A DNA stretch of 64,000 nucleotides from an uncultured Oscillospiraceae bacterium (GTDB taxonomy: Bacteria; Bacillota; Clostridia; Oscillospirales; Oscillospiraceae): NCBI GenBank assembly GCA_947629915.1, contig CANRFN010000008.1, positions 24,446-88,445 on the forward strand. The letters are read 5' to 3'. The translations under genes and the position numbers were made by a program. The notes beneath the pieces were generated by a model. That model did no database searches. It worked only from the letters and a program-made list of their open reading frames with translations, and was not told the DNA's origin. Below, in pieces: positions 26,978 through 34,406 of this stretch; position 1 is the stretch's first letter, and each line of letters opens with the position of its first letter.

Positions 26978-26995
26978 GATTCGCTCCTCCTTTCC

Positions 26996-27421
26996 TTACT
27001 TCTCTACCAGAACGCCCATGGAGCGGGCGGTGCCGGCGATCATGCTCATGGCAGCCTCCAGGCTGGCCGCGTTCAGGTCGGGCATCTTGGTCTCAGCGAT
27101 CTTCTGGAGATCGGCCTTGGACAGGGTGGCAACCTTGGTCTTGTTGGGAACACCGGAGCCGGACTCGATGCCGCATGCCTTCTTGATCAGCACGGGGGCC
27201 GGCGGGGTCTTGGTGATGAAAGTGAAAGAGCGGTCGGAGTATACGGTGATGACAACGGGGATGATGAGGCCCATGTCCTTCTTGGTCCGCTCGTTAAACT
27301 CCTTGGTGAACATGGCGATGTTCACACCGTGCTGGCCGAGGGCGGGGCCCACAGGGGGCGCCGGCGTTGCCTGACCGGCTGGAATCTGCAATTTTACATA
27401 TCCGGTAATTTTCTGTGCCAT
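26996..27421 (-). CDS. rplK: 50S ribosomal protein L11
   Basis: L11 binds 23S rRNA at the GTPase centre. The 141-residue protein starts [20 protein letters not shown] and contains [20 protein letters not shown], the classic L11 signature. The start at 27421 is preferred to an upstream GTG that lies inside the AGGAGGT ribosome binding site. A 94-base gap separates it from nusG and shows only weak pairing. Confidence 0.99.
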   Translation of the reverse strand: MAQKITGYVKLQIPAGQATPAPPVGPALGQHGVNIAMFTKEFNERTKKDMGLIIPVVITVYSDRSFTFITKTPPAPVLIKKACGIESGSGVPNKTKVATLSKADLQKIAETKMPDLNAASLEAAMSMIAGTARSMGVLVEK

Positions 27422-27515
27422 TTGAAACAGCACCTCCTAGTAAGATGTGGTGGTGACGGAGCGGTTCAGCTCCTCCCACGTTCGGAACCCGGATGGTTCC
27501 TGCGCCTGGCGGGCG

Positions 27516-28034
27516 TCAGATCGGCTCTACCTGATCCAGATCCAGCTCCACCGGCGTGTCGCGGCCGAACATGGACACGGTAACCCGTACCTTGCCCTTG
27601 TCCTTGTCCACTTCCTCCACCGTGCCGGTGAAGGACGCCAGTGCGCCGTCGTTGATCCGTACCTGGTCGCCTACGTCATAGGAGACTACGATCTCCTTCT
27701 TTTCCACGCCCATGGCGACTATTTCCTCTTCTGTGAGGGGGATGGCCTTGTTGGCAGCACCCACAAACCCAGTGACACCGCGGATGTTCCGCACCAGATG
27801 CCAGGTCTCATCGGTCATCACCATTTTCACCAGCACATAGCCCGGGAACACTTTGCGCTCCACGGTCTTGGGGCCGCTCTCGGTGACCTCGGTCACCGTC
27901 TCCAGGGGGACGTTCACAGAGGCGATGAGATGGTGCATGTTGCGGTTTTCCACAGCCTGCTGGATGGCCACGGCTACGGTGTTCTCATAGCCGGAGTAGG
28001 TATGGGCCACATACCACTTTAAATCCTCAGCCAT
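27516..28034 (-). CDS. nusG: Transcription elongation/antitermination factor NusG
   Basis: NusG binds RNA polymerase and links transcription to translation. The 172-residue protein has the NGN domain (WYVAHTYSGYENTVA, then FPGYVLVKMVMTDETWHLVR and GVTGFVG) and the C-terminal KOW domain (GDQVRINDGALASFTGTVEE). It starts nine bases after the secE stop and has no recognisable ribosome binding site, so it probably relies on coupling to secE. Confidence 0.99.
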   Translation of the reverse strand: MAEDLKWYVAHTYSGYENTVAVAIQQAVENRNMHHLIASVNVPLETVTEVTESGPKTVERKVFPGYVLVKMVMTDETWHLVRNIRGVTGFVGAANKAIPLTEEEIVAMGVEKKEIVVSYDVGDQVRINDGALASFTGTVEEVDKDKGKVRVTVSMFGRDTPVELDLDQVEPI

Positions 28035-28043
28035 GTGTGATTC

Positions 28044-28358
28044 TTAGAAGAGGCTGGCGAGGTTCAACAGTGCCTCGACCACTGCGCGGGCAATCCAGTC
28101 AAAGCACCAGATGAAAACGCCCACGACCAGAACGCAGGCGATGACCACGCCGACATTCTTGACGGTATCCTTGAGAGAAGGCCAGGTGACCTTTTTCAGC
28201 TCACCGCGAAGATCCTTGAACCACTTGCGGACCTTCTCCATGCGCTCGCCCTTCTTCTTCTCTTTCTTGGCTGCAGCCTTGGCGGCCTTCTTGCTTTCCT
28301 TATCTTCGGAGGTTACGGCCTCCTGGCCAGCGGTGTCCCGCTTTTCCTGTTCAGACAT
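28044..28358 (-). CDS. secE: Preprotein translocase subunit SecE
   Basis: SecE clamps the SecY channel. The 104-residue protein has a Lys/Ala/Glu-rich N-terminal half (about 1-50), the conserved amphipathic helix VRKWFKDLRGELKKVTWPS (about 43-62) and one membrane segment (about 70-93). The charged N-terminal extension is longer than in short Gram-positive SecE proteins. It lies between rpmG and nusG. Confidence 0.97.
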   Translation of the reverse strand: MSEQEKRDTAGQEAVTSEDKESKKAAKAAAKKEKKKGERMEKVRKWFKDLRGELKKVTWPSLKDTVKNVGVVIACVLVVGVFIWCFDWIARAVVEALLNLASLF

Positions 28359-28391
28359 TTTGGTACCCTTCTTTCCTTGAGCCGCAGCCCA

Positions 28392-28556
28392 TTACTTCGT
28401 TTCGGTATGCAGAGTATGCTTTCTGCAGAAGGGGCAGTACTTGTTGAGTTCCAAGCGCTCCGTGGTGTTGCGCTTGTTCTTCTTGGTGTTGTAGTTGCGC
28501 TGCTTGCACTCAGAGCAGCGCAGTACAATCTTGACACGGTTACCGGCTTTCGCCAT
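28392..28556 (-). CDS. rpmG: 50S ribosomal protein L33
   Basis: This 54-residue protein translates to [20 protein letters not shown], followed by [30 protein letters not shown] and TETK. The two Cys pairs (CSEC and CPFC) make it the zinc-binding type of L33. AAGGAGGTGCCGAG precedes the start. It is the first gene of the rpmG-secE-nusG-rplK-rplA unit. Confidence 0.97.
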   Translation of the reverse strand: MAKAGNRVKIVLRCSECKQRNYNTKKNKRNTTERLELNKYCPFCRKHTLHTETK

Positions 28557-28775
28557 CTCGGCACCTCCTTATGAAATTGCCGTCCCAGCAAAACAAAACT
28601 GGAACCGGCGGGCCGGTTCCAGCATATTCCCAGACGGCATAGCACGCCCATGGGCGCAATACACCATTTCGAAATCTACGGAAGCGGCTGATCTGCCTCC
28701 CTGCGTCCCGTCTGGGTAGAGGGTTTTACGCCTAACCCGTAAAATAGGCGCAAAAAAAGGCCCTGCACGCAGGTA
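28557..28775 (-). promoter_or_regulatory. Structured 5' leader of the rpmG operon with internal terminator
   Basis: On the minus strand, after the promoter, the leader can form a long-range 9-bp helix (CCCAGACGG at 28716-28708 with CCGTCTGGG at 28637-28629), an upstream GCGCCTA/TAGGCGT stem, and then an intrinsic terminator. This suggests attenuation of the ribosomal operon, with an unknown signal. It was not recognised as a known leader class. Confidence 0.5.
28588..28622 (-). terminator. Intrinsic terminator inside the rpmG leader
   Basis: A 10-bp perfect stem (CTGGAACCGG, loop of four) is followed on the minus strand by TTTTGTTTTG. It lies 43 bases before the rpmG start and downstream of the promoter. 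Confidence 0.75.
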
Positions 28776-28781
28776 TTGTCC

Positions 28782-28810
28782 ATGTTAGCACGTTCCGATG
28801 GGGCTGTCAA
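28782..28810 (-). promoter_or_regulatory. Promoter of the rpmG-secE-nusG-rplKA operon
   Basis: On the minus strand TTGACA (28810-28805) and TAACAT (28787-28782) are spaced 17 bases apart. Confidence 0.8.
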
Positions 28811-28913
28811 GGAGAAATTTCAGAAAAAAAACCAGGTTTTTTGCAGGCTTTCTGCCGAAAAACCGTGCAAAATGGCGGGAAGGCCGCTTTTCTTCCCAGT
28901 TTTCTCGGCTGCA

Positions 28914-28950
28914 GGCGATCTCCCGGGGCGGCATTCCCCGGGAAATCGCC
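28914..28950. repeat. Long inverted repeat after the UvrD-like gene
   Basis: A stem of about 15 bp with one mismatch (GGCGATCTCCCGGGG paired with CCCCGGGAAATCGCC) ends one base before the stop codon of the helicase gene. No T-run follows on the minus strand, so termination would be weak. Confidence 0.5.
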
Positions 28951-28951
28951 C

Positions 28952-31081
28952 TCAGATCCAGTTGCACCAGGCGATGGTGCGCTCCGCACCGCTGTCAAAG
29001 CGGACGGTGAGGGTGTCCCCCATCACGGCGGTCACGGTCCCAATTCCCAGGATCTCATGGCGGATCCGGTCCCCGGGAGAGGGCATCCCGCCGGGCTGCA
29101 GGCGCTTCGCCGGCCCCGCTTTCGGGACAGAGGCGGGTGCGGGATCGGCATCTGTACTGGCCTCCGCTGCCGGGGCCGCCTCCTCCGGCAATGCCTCCTC
29201 TTCTCCCTTCTCCTCCTCCGGCGCCTCATACATCCGCTTCAGGAAGGGCGAGGGCTGGACGACCTGGTAGCCGAAGATGTCCGGCACATAGATGTCCACC
29301 CGGCGTTTGGCCCGGGTAATGGCCACATAGAAGAGGCGGGCGTCCTCCTCCGCCTCGGCCGGGGAGCGCACCTCCCCCTCCTCATCCTCCTGGGGCAGAA
29401 TCCCCTGGAAGGCGTCCAGCAGGATCACCCGGTCAAACTCCAGCCCCTTGGCGGAGTGGATGGTGGTGAGGGTGATGTTGGAACTGCTGTCCCCCCTGGC
29501 GCTCCTGCACTGCTCCAGCACGTCCAGGAAGGCGGCGATGGTCTGTTGCCGCTCTGCCATCAGCTCCAGCATGTCCAGCGGGAAGTTTTCGTCCAGGTCA
29601 TAGGGCAGGCTGTCCTCCTCCATCTTCCGGAGGTACTGCACCGCGTACAGGGGCTGCCAGTCTGCCAGGGTGCTCACCAGTACCTCCGCCCGCTGCAGGC
29701 GCCGGAGCAAGGTCTTCTCCTTGACAAACAGCGTCTGGGCCACCGTCAGCGCCGGCACACCGGGCTGAGTGGCGCAGGCCGCCTCCAGGGCATCCATCCG
29801 GTCGTTTTTCAGGTAGAACCCCAAAATGCGCCGGGCCTTGCGGAGGGCGGAAAAGCGGTCCGGGTAGACGGTGAGGGTGAGCACCGCCACCACGCCGGAG
29901 ATCAGGGGATGGGCGAGAAAGCTGTCGAAGGTACACCGGCGGTTCACCTGCAGTCCCATCACATCCAGGGCTGCGGCGATGGGCAGCAGCATATAGTTGT
30001 TCCGGGCCAGCACCGCCACGGTCTCCCCCGTCTCCCGGGCGTCCGCGAGGGTGCGCAGCACCTCTTGGTAGACCTGGTTCTCGGAGGGCTTGGGCAGCAG
30101 ATGGATCTCCCCGTAGAGGGTGCTGTCTGCCACGGCAGTCTTGGCATAGCGGAAGCGGTTCCAGGCCACGAACTGATTGGCGATCTCCACGATATACCTG
30201 CCGCTGCGGTAGTTGGTCTCCAGGTACAGCACCGCCGCCTCCGGGTAGTGGTCCTGGAAGTGGAGGATATACTGGGGGTCCGCCCCGCGGAAGGCGTAGA
30301 TGCTCTGGTCATCGTCCCCCACCACAAAGTAGCTGCTGCACCCCTCGGTGAGCATCTCCAGGATAGCAAACTGGACGGGAGAGGTGTCCTGGGCCTCGTC
30401 CAGGCTGATGTGGGGGTACTGGGCTTTGAAGTGCGCCTTTACGTCCGGGTACTTCCGGAGGACCCGGTAGGCCCGGATGAGCTGGTCGTCAAAGTCCATG
30501 CAGCCGTGCTGCTCTTTGTACCCCCGGTAGAGGGCGTTGAAATCGGCAAGGCGCATGTCCGGGCAGTCCTCCGCCAGTTCCGGACACTCCATGGCCTCCA
30601 GCTCCGCCTTGGAGGTCATCCGGTTCTTGCTCCAGGTGAGGACCTGCTCCAACACCTGCACCGTGTTGTCTGAGAGCCAGACGTCCTTGGTCTCTTTCAT
30701 GGCAGCCCGCAGAAGCTTGCGGGTGTTGGGCTCCAGGGCGGGGATGGCCAGGCCGTGGGCGGTTCTGGCATACCGGAGAATCTGCACACAGAGGCTGTTG
30801 ATGGTTGCAAAGTTGGGGCTGCCGGCTTCCGTTCCGAACTTCGTTTGAAAGCGGGTCTCCATCTCCTCCGCGGCCGCCTTGGTGTAGGTGATGCAGAGGA
30901 TGTTATCCGCGGGTACGCCCCGGCAGAAGATCAGGTAGCCGATTCGGGCGATGAGCACCGTGGTCTTGCCGCTGCCAGGCACCGCCAGCAGCAAAGTCTC
31001 TCCCCTCTCCCGCAGCACAGCGGCACGCTGCTGGGGATTGAGGCTGATCGCATATTGGGCACAGAAGGCATCCAGATCCAC
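28952..31081 (-). CDS. UvrD/Rep-type superfamily 1 DNA helicase
   Basis: This 709-residue protein unwinds DNA 3' to 5'. It has the Q motif LNPQQRAAV, Walker A AVPGSGKTTVL (about residues 33-43), CITYTKAAAEEM, SLDEAQDTSP (DEXX) and VGDDDQSIYAFRGADP. LETNYRSG and TTIHSAKGLEFDRVILLD complete the set, and the last is characteristic of UvrD/PcrA. A short C-terminal domain (about 660-709) resembles the PcrA tail. The start is GTG with AAGGAGGTGCTG upstream. Sequence length and motifs fit a PcrA-like protein, but the exact subgroup is uncertain. Confidence 0.93.
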   Translation of the reverse strand: MDLDAFCAQYAISLNPQQRAAVLRERGETLLLAVPGSGKTTVLIARIGYLIFCRGVPADNILCITYTKAAAEEMETRFQTKFGTEAGSPNFATINSLCVQILRYARTAHGLAIPALEPNTRKLLRAAMKETKDVWLSDNTVQVLEQVLTWSKNRMTSKAELEAMECPELAEDCPDMRLADFNALYRGYKEQHGCMDFDDQLIRAYRVLRKYPDVKAHFKAQYPHISLDEAQDTSPVQFAILEMLTEGCSSYFVVGDDDQSIYAFRGADPQYILHFQDHYPEAAVLYLETNYRSGRYIVEIANQFVAWNRFRYAKTAVADSTLYGEIHLLPKPSENQVYQEVLRTLADARETGETVAVLARNNYMLLPIAAALDVMGLQVNRRCTFDSFLAHPLISGVVAVLTLTVYPDRFSALRKARRILGFYLKNDRMDALEAACATQPGVPALTVAQTLFVKEKTLLRRLQRAEVLVSTLADWQPLYAVQYLRKMEEDSLPYDLDENFPLDMLELMAERQQTIAAFLDVLEQCRSARGDSSSNITLTTIHSAKGLEFDRVILLDAFQGILPQEDEEGEVRSPAEAEEDARLFYVAITRAKRRVDIYVPDIFGYQVVQPSPFLKRMYEAPEEEKGEEEALPEEAAPAAEASTDADPAPASVPKAGPAKRLQPGGMPSPGDRIRHEILGIGTVTAVMGDTLTVRFDSGAERTIAWCNWI

Positions 31082-31136
31082 CGGACAGCACCTCCTTTTG
31101 GGGCAGGTGGGACAAGGGCTTTCTATTCAGCCCCCT

Positions 31137-31165
31137 ATCTTAGCCGTTCAGAGGGGGATTGTCAA
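31137..31165 (-). promoter_or_regulatory. Promoter of the UvrD-like gene
   Basis: On the minus strand TTGACA (31165-31160) and TAAGAT (31142-31137) are spaced 17 bases apart. Confidence 0.8.
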
Positions 31166-31238
31166 GGAAAGAAGGCATACAAAATAGCCAATTTGTGCCC
31201 ATTCTATGCCCGAAACGGCCGCTTTTTCCGTCAGTCCC

Positions 31239-31268
31239 GTGAGGTGTCGGTCCAGACCGACACCTCAC
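31239..31268. repeat. 13-bp perfect inverted repeat in a divergent promoter region
   Basis: GTGAGGTGTCGGT and its complement flank a CCAG centre. It lies midway between the promoters of the UvrD-like gene and the HD-domain gene and has no T-run on either side. Confidence 0.6.
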
Positions 31269-31330
31269 TCCCCCGCGGACAGAACCCCTCGAATTGGGCC
31301 GAATTCCCGGGTTCCCTCCCGGAAAAGGGC

Positions 31331-31358
31331 TTGCAGGACGGCGGAAAAATGGTATAAT
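31331..31358 (+). promoter_or_regulatory. Promoter of the HD-domain gene
   Basis: TTGCAG (31331-31336) and TATAAT (31353-31358) are separated by 16 bases. Confidence 0.65.
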
Positions 31359-31442
31359 CGGGGCAGGAAACGGATCTCTCCCCTGCCCAGCCACATCGCA
31401 GGACCCCCTGGCCGGGCACAGTGGGACAACAAGGAGGAAACG

Positions 31443-32045
31443 ATGGATACCACTTCGTTCAACAGCGTACGGGAGGAGTTTGAGTCCTACTACCGGGAGA
31501 ACATCAGCCGCCCCGGGGCAGACAAGCTCCTGGCATGGCTCGTCACCACGGACTTTTTCACCGCCCCCGCCAGCACCCGCTATCACCTGGCGGTAGAGGG
31601 CGGTCTCTGCCGCCACAGCATCAACGTCTTTCTCCGTCTGCGGGCCCTCTACCAGGCGGAGATCACCCACGGCGCCCCGCTCACCCGGGAGCAGCTGGAG
31701 ACCGTGGCCATCTGCGGGCTGCTCCACGATGTGTGCAAGACCAACACCTACAAGATCGAGCTGCGAAACCGCAAGAACGACCAGGGGGTGTGGGAGCAGG
31801 TCCCCTTCTACACCGTGGACGACCGCATCCCGTACGGCCACGGGGAGAAGTCCGTGTACATCATCTCCGGCTTTCTGAAGCTCTCCCGGGAGGAGGCTAT
31901 GGCCATCCGCTGGCACATGGGCTTTACGGACAACGACTTCCGGGCGGGCTCTCACACCGTGGGCCAGGCCATGGAGCAGTTTCCCCTGGCCCTGCTCTGC
32001 CACATCGCAGACCTGGAGTCCACCTATCTGGACGAAGCCCGGTAG
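31443..32045 (+). CDS. HD-domain phosphohydrolase
   Basis: The 200-residue protein is an HD-fold metal hydrolase. The metal-binding His of LCRHSINVF, the HD pair in GLLHDVCK, the later His residues in GHGEKS and RWHMG, and Asp in HIADLES form the expected set. HD enzymes of this kind hydrolyse phosphate esters or nucleotides; the substrate is not evident. ATG at 31443 follows AAGGAGG by five bases and lies downstream of the promoter, so the longer frame from 31206 is rejected. It is a single-gene unit. Confidence 0.9.
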   Translation: MDTTSFNSVREEFESYYRENISRPGADKLLAWLVTTDFFTAPASTRYHLAVEGGLCRHSINVFLRLRALYQAEITHGAPLTREQLETVAICGLLHDVCKTNTYKIELRNRKNDQGVWEQVPFYTVDDRIPYGHGEKSVYIISGFLKLSREEAMAIRWHMGFTDNDFRAGSHTVGQAMEQFPLALLCHIADLESTYLDEAR

Positions 32046-32083
32046 GCAGGGCTCAGGCAGTACAACGCAGTCATGCATCTCCC

Positions 32084-32124
32084 GCCGCGCACCAGGCCCC
32101 GCCTGGTGCGCGGCCCTTCTTTTT
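32084..32124 (+). terminator. Terminator of the HD-domain gene
   Basis: A 14-bp perfect stem (GCCGCGCACCAGGC, loop CCC) is followed by CCTTCTTTTT. Confidence 0.9.
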
Positions 32125-32345
32125 AAAGCATCCACCTTGAGAATAGCTCACTGTCCTCTCGTGGAATTCCACATATCGCCAGTCCGTAACACAGTCCTAT
32201 GCCCATCGGTTTGCAAGGAAGGCGCGGCACCCTCCGCCCTGCCGCATTCTCAAGGAAAAGGTGCGTTTTCACAGGCCTCCAGGCCGATATTGTTAATACT
32301 GCAGGAATTCCAGGGAAAACGGCAATCGCCTCAGAGTGCGCAACC

Positions 32346-32374
32346 TTGCAAAAAATGCCCGAAAATGATATTCT
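32346..32374 (+). promoter_or_regulatory. Promoter of the hybrid histidine kinase gene
   Basis: TTGCAA (32346-32351) and TATTCT (32369-32374) are spaced 17 bases apart, 83 bases before the start. The rest of the 330-base gap after the terminator shows no gene. Confidence 0.5.
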
Positions 32375-32456
32375 ACAGGGTACATTTTGGCACACATTGT
32401 GGCAAAAGCGGCATGGGCCGGCGGTCTGCCAGGCGCATGAAAAGGAGGTCCTCCCC

Positions 32457-34394
32457 ATGGACGGAATTCTGCAGACAATGCAAGACTGCTACGACCTGCT
32501 TCCAGTCCCCACCCTCATCGCGGAGCGGGACGGCACCGGCCGCTGGAGGGCAGCATACCGCAACCCCATCGCCAGGGACATGATCGCAGATTACGAGAAC
32601 GGGCTGCTGGCCACCATGGCGGAGGTGCTGGACGGGGCCAGGACCTCGGACGCCGTCACGGTGTGGCACGGGGAGTACGGAGGCCGCCACTGGGCCAGCC
32701 GGATCGCACCGGACCCGCGAGGCTTCTGCATTCTCCAGATCATCGATGAGACCCGGCAGCTCCACCAGGCCCAGGCCAAAATTGACGCGGCCAACACGGC
32801 ACTGCAGAGCGCACTGGACTCCGCCAACGCGGCCTCCACCGCCAAGAGCAGCTTTCTCGCCAACATGTCCCACGACATCCGCACCCCGCTGAACGCCATC
32901 ATCGGCATGACCACCATCGCCCTGGCCCACACGGACGACATGGAGCGGGTGAAGGACTGCCTGGACAAGATCAGCCTGAGCTCCAAGCACCTTTTGATCC
33001 TGGTAAACGATGTGCTGGACGTGTCCCGGATTGAGAGCGGCCACATGACCATCAACCCGGAGGACATCGTGATGGCGGACTTCATCCACGACCTGATGGC
33101 CATGCTGCGGCCCCAGGCGGAGAAGAAGGGCCAGCATTTGAACCTGGACTTCTCCGGCATCAGCCACGAGCGGGTGCGGGGAGACGCCCTCCGCCTGCAG
33201 CAGATCCTCATCAACATCCTGGGCAACGCGGTGAAGTTCACCCCGGAAGATGGCACCATCACCATGCGGGTGCGGGAGACCCAGCAGATGAACAAGGCGG
33301 AGAAGAGCTACGCCTATTACGAGTTTGAGATCCAGGACACCGGCATCGGCATGAAGCCGGAATTCCTGAAGAAGATCTTCCTCCCCTTTGAGCGGGCGGA
33401 CGATGTGGAGCGCTTTGAGGGCACCGGCCTCGGCATGACCATCACCCACAGCCTGGTGTCCATGATGAACGGCGAGATCGCCGTGCAGAGCACCGAAGGG
33501 GTGGGCACCACCTTTACCGTCACCATCCCCATGGAGCTGGTGCTCCAGGAGGAGAAGGAGCTGGAGGAGCTGCGGGGCCGCCGGGTGCTGGCCGCAGACG
33601 CGGACGAGACCTCCCGGAATAACCTCCAGGAGATCCTCACGGATCTGGGCATGGAGGCGGACATCTGCAGCGATGCCTGGAGCGCCATGGACAAGGCCGC
33701 CCAGGCCAGGCTGCAGGGCCAGGAGTACTTCGCCGTGCTGCTGAACTGGCACCTGCCCGCCGTCGACGGGGTGCAGGCCTGCAAAGAGCTGCGCTCCATT
33801 CTGGACAGCAACGTCCCCATTCTCCTCATGAGCACCTACGAGTGGACCATGAACCCAGACGACATGCGGAAAAACGGCATCAGTGCCTTTATCCCCAAGC
33901 CCCTCTTTCGGAGCAAACTGGGGGAGATGCTGCTGGAGTACGCCCCCTCGGCCAGGGCCCGGAAGAAACCCGCCGGGGCAGAGGAGGAGAGCTTTGCCGG
34001 CCACACGGTGCTGCTGGCGGAGGACAACGAGCTGAACCAGGAGATCGCGGTGGAGCTCATCGAGATGCTTGGGGCGGAGACCCAGTGTGCAGACAACGGC
34101 AAAGAGGCCCTGGACCGCTTTGCCGCAGAGCCCCCGGGCACCTTCGACCTCATCTTCATGGACATCCAGATGCCGGAGATGAACGGCTACGAGGCCACCC
34201 GCGCCATCCGCGCCCTTCCCAGGCAGGACGCCAGAACCATCCCCATCGTCGCCATGAGCGCCAACGCCTTTGTGGAGGACATCCGGGCCTGTGAGCGGGC
34301 CGGCATGAACGCCCACGTTCCAAAACCGGTAAGCCTCGCCCAGTTGGAAGAGGTGATGGAGCGATTTCTCGGCTCCAGCGCCCAGGGCAAGTGA
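32457..34394 (+). CDS. Cytoplasmic hybrid sensor histidine kinase with two receiver domains
   Basis: The 645-residue kinase has no membrane segment. An N-terminal sensor-like region (about 1-115) is followed by HisKA with the phosphorylated His in SHDIRTPLNAIIG (H139). The ATPase domain shows ILGNAVKFTPEDG, DTGIGMKP and GTGLGMTI. Of two receiver domains, the first (about 375-490) has Asn in place of the acceptor Asp (VLLNWHLP), so it is probably a pseudo-receiver. The second (about 515-635) keeps the Asp in FMDIQMPEMNG and the Lys in PKPV. AAGGAGGT precedes the chosen ATG. The next gene starts 12 bases later and is its likely output partner. Confidence 0.92.
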   Translation: MDGILQTMQDCYDLLPVPTLIAERDGTGRWRAAYRNPIARDMIADYENGLLATMAEVLDGARTSDAVTVWHGEYGGRHWASRIAPDPRGFCILQIIDETRQLHQAQAKIDAANTALQSALDSANAASTAKSSFLANMSHDIRTPLNAIIGMTTIALAHTDDMERVKDCLDKISLSSKHLLILVNDVLDVSRIESGHMTINPEDIVMADFIHDLMAMLRPQAEKKGQHLNLDFSGISHERVRGDALRLQQILINILGNAVKFTPEDGTITMRVRETQQMNKAEKSYAYYEFEIQDTGIGMKPEFLKKIFLPFERADDVERFEGTGLGMTITHSLVSMMNGEIAVQSTEGVGTTFTVTIPMELVLQEEKELEELRGRRVLAADADETSRNNLQEILTDLGMEADICSDAWSAMDKAAQARLQGQEYFAVLLNWHLPAVDGVQACKELRSILDSNVPILLMSTYEWTMNPDDMRKNGISAFIPKPLFRSKLGEMLLEYAPSARARKKPAGAEEESFAGHTVLLAEDNELNQEIAVELIEMLGAETQCADNGKEALDRFAAEPPGTFDLIFMDIQMPEMNGYEATRAIRALPRQDARTIPIVAMSANAFVEDIRACERAGMNAHVPKPVSLAQLEEVMERFLGSSAQGK

Positions 34395-34406
34395 GGGGGT
34401 ACCGGC

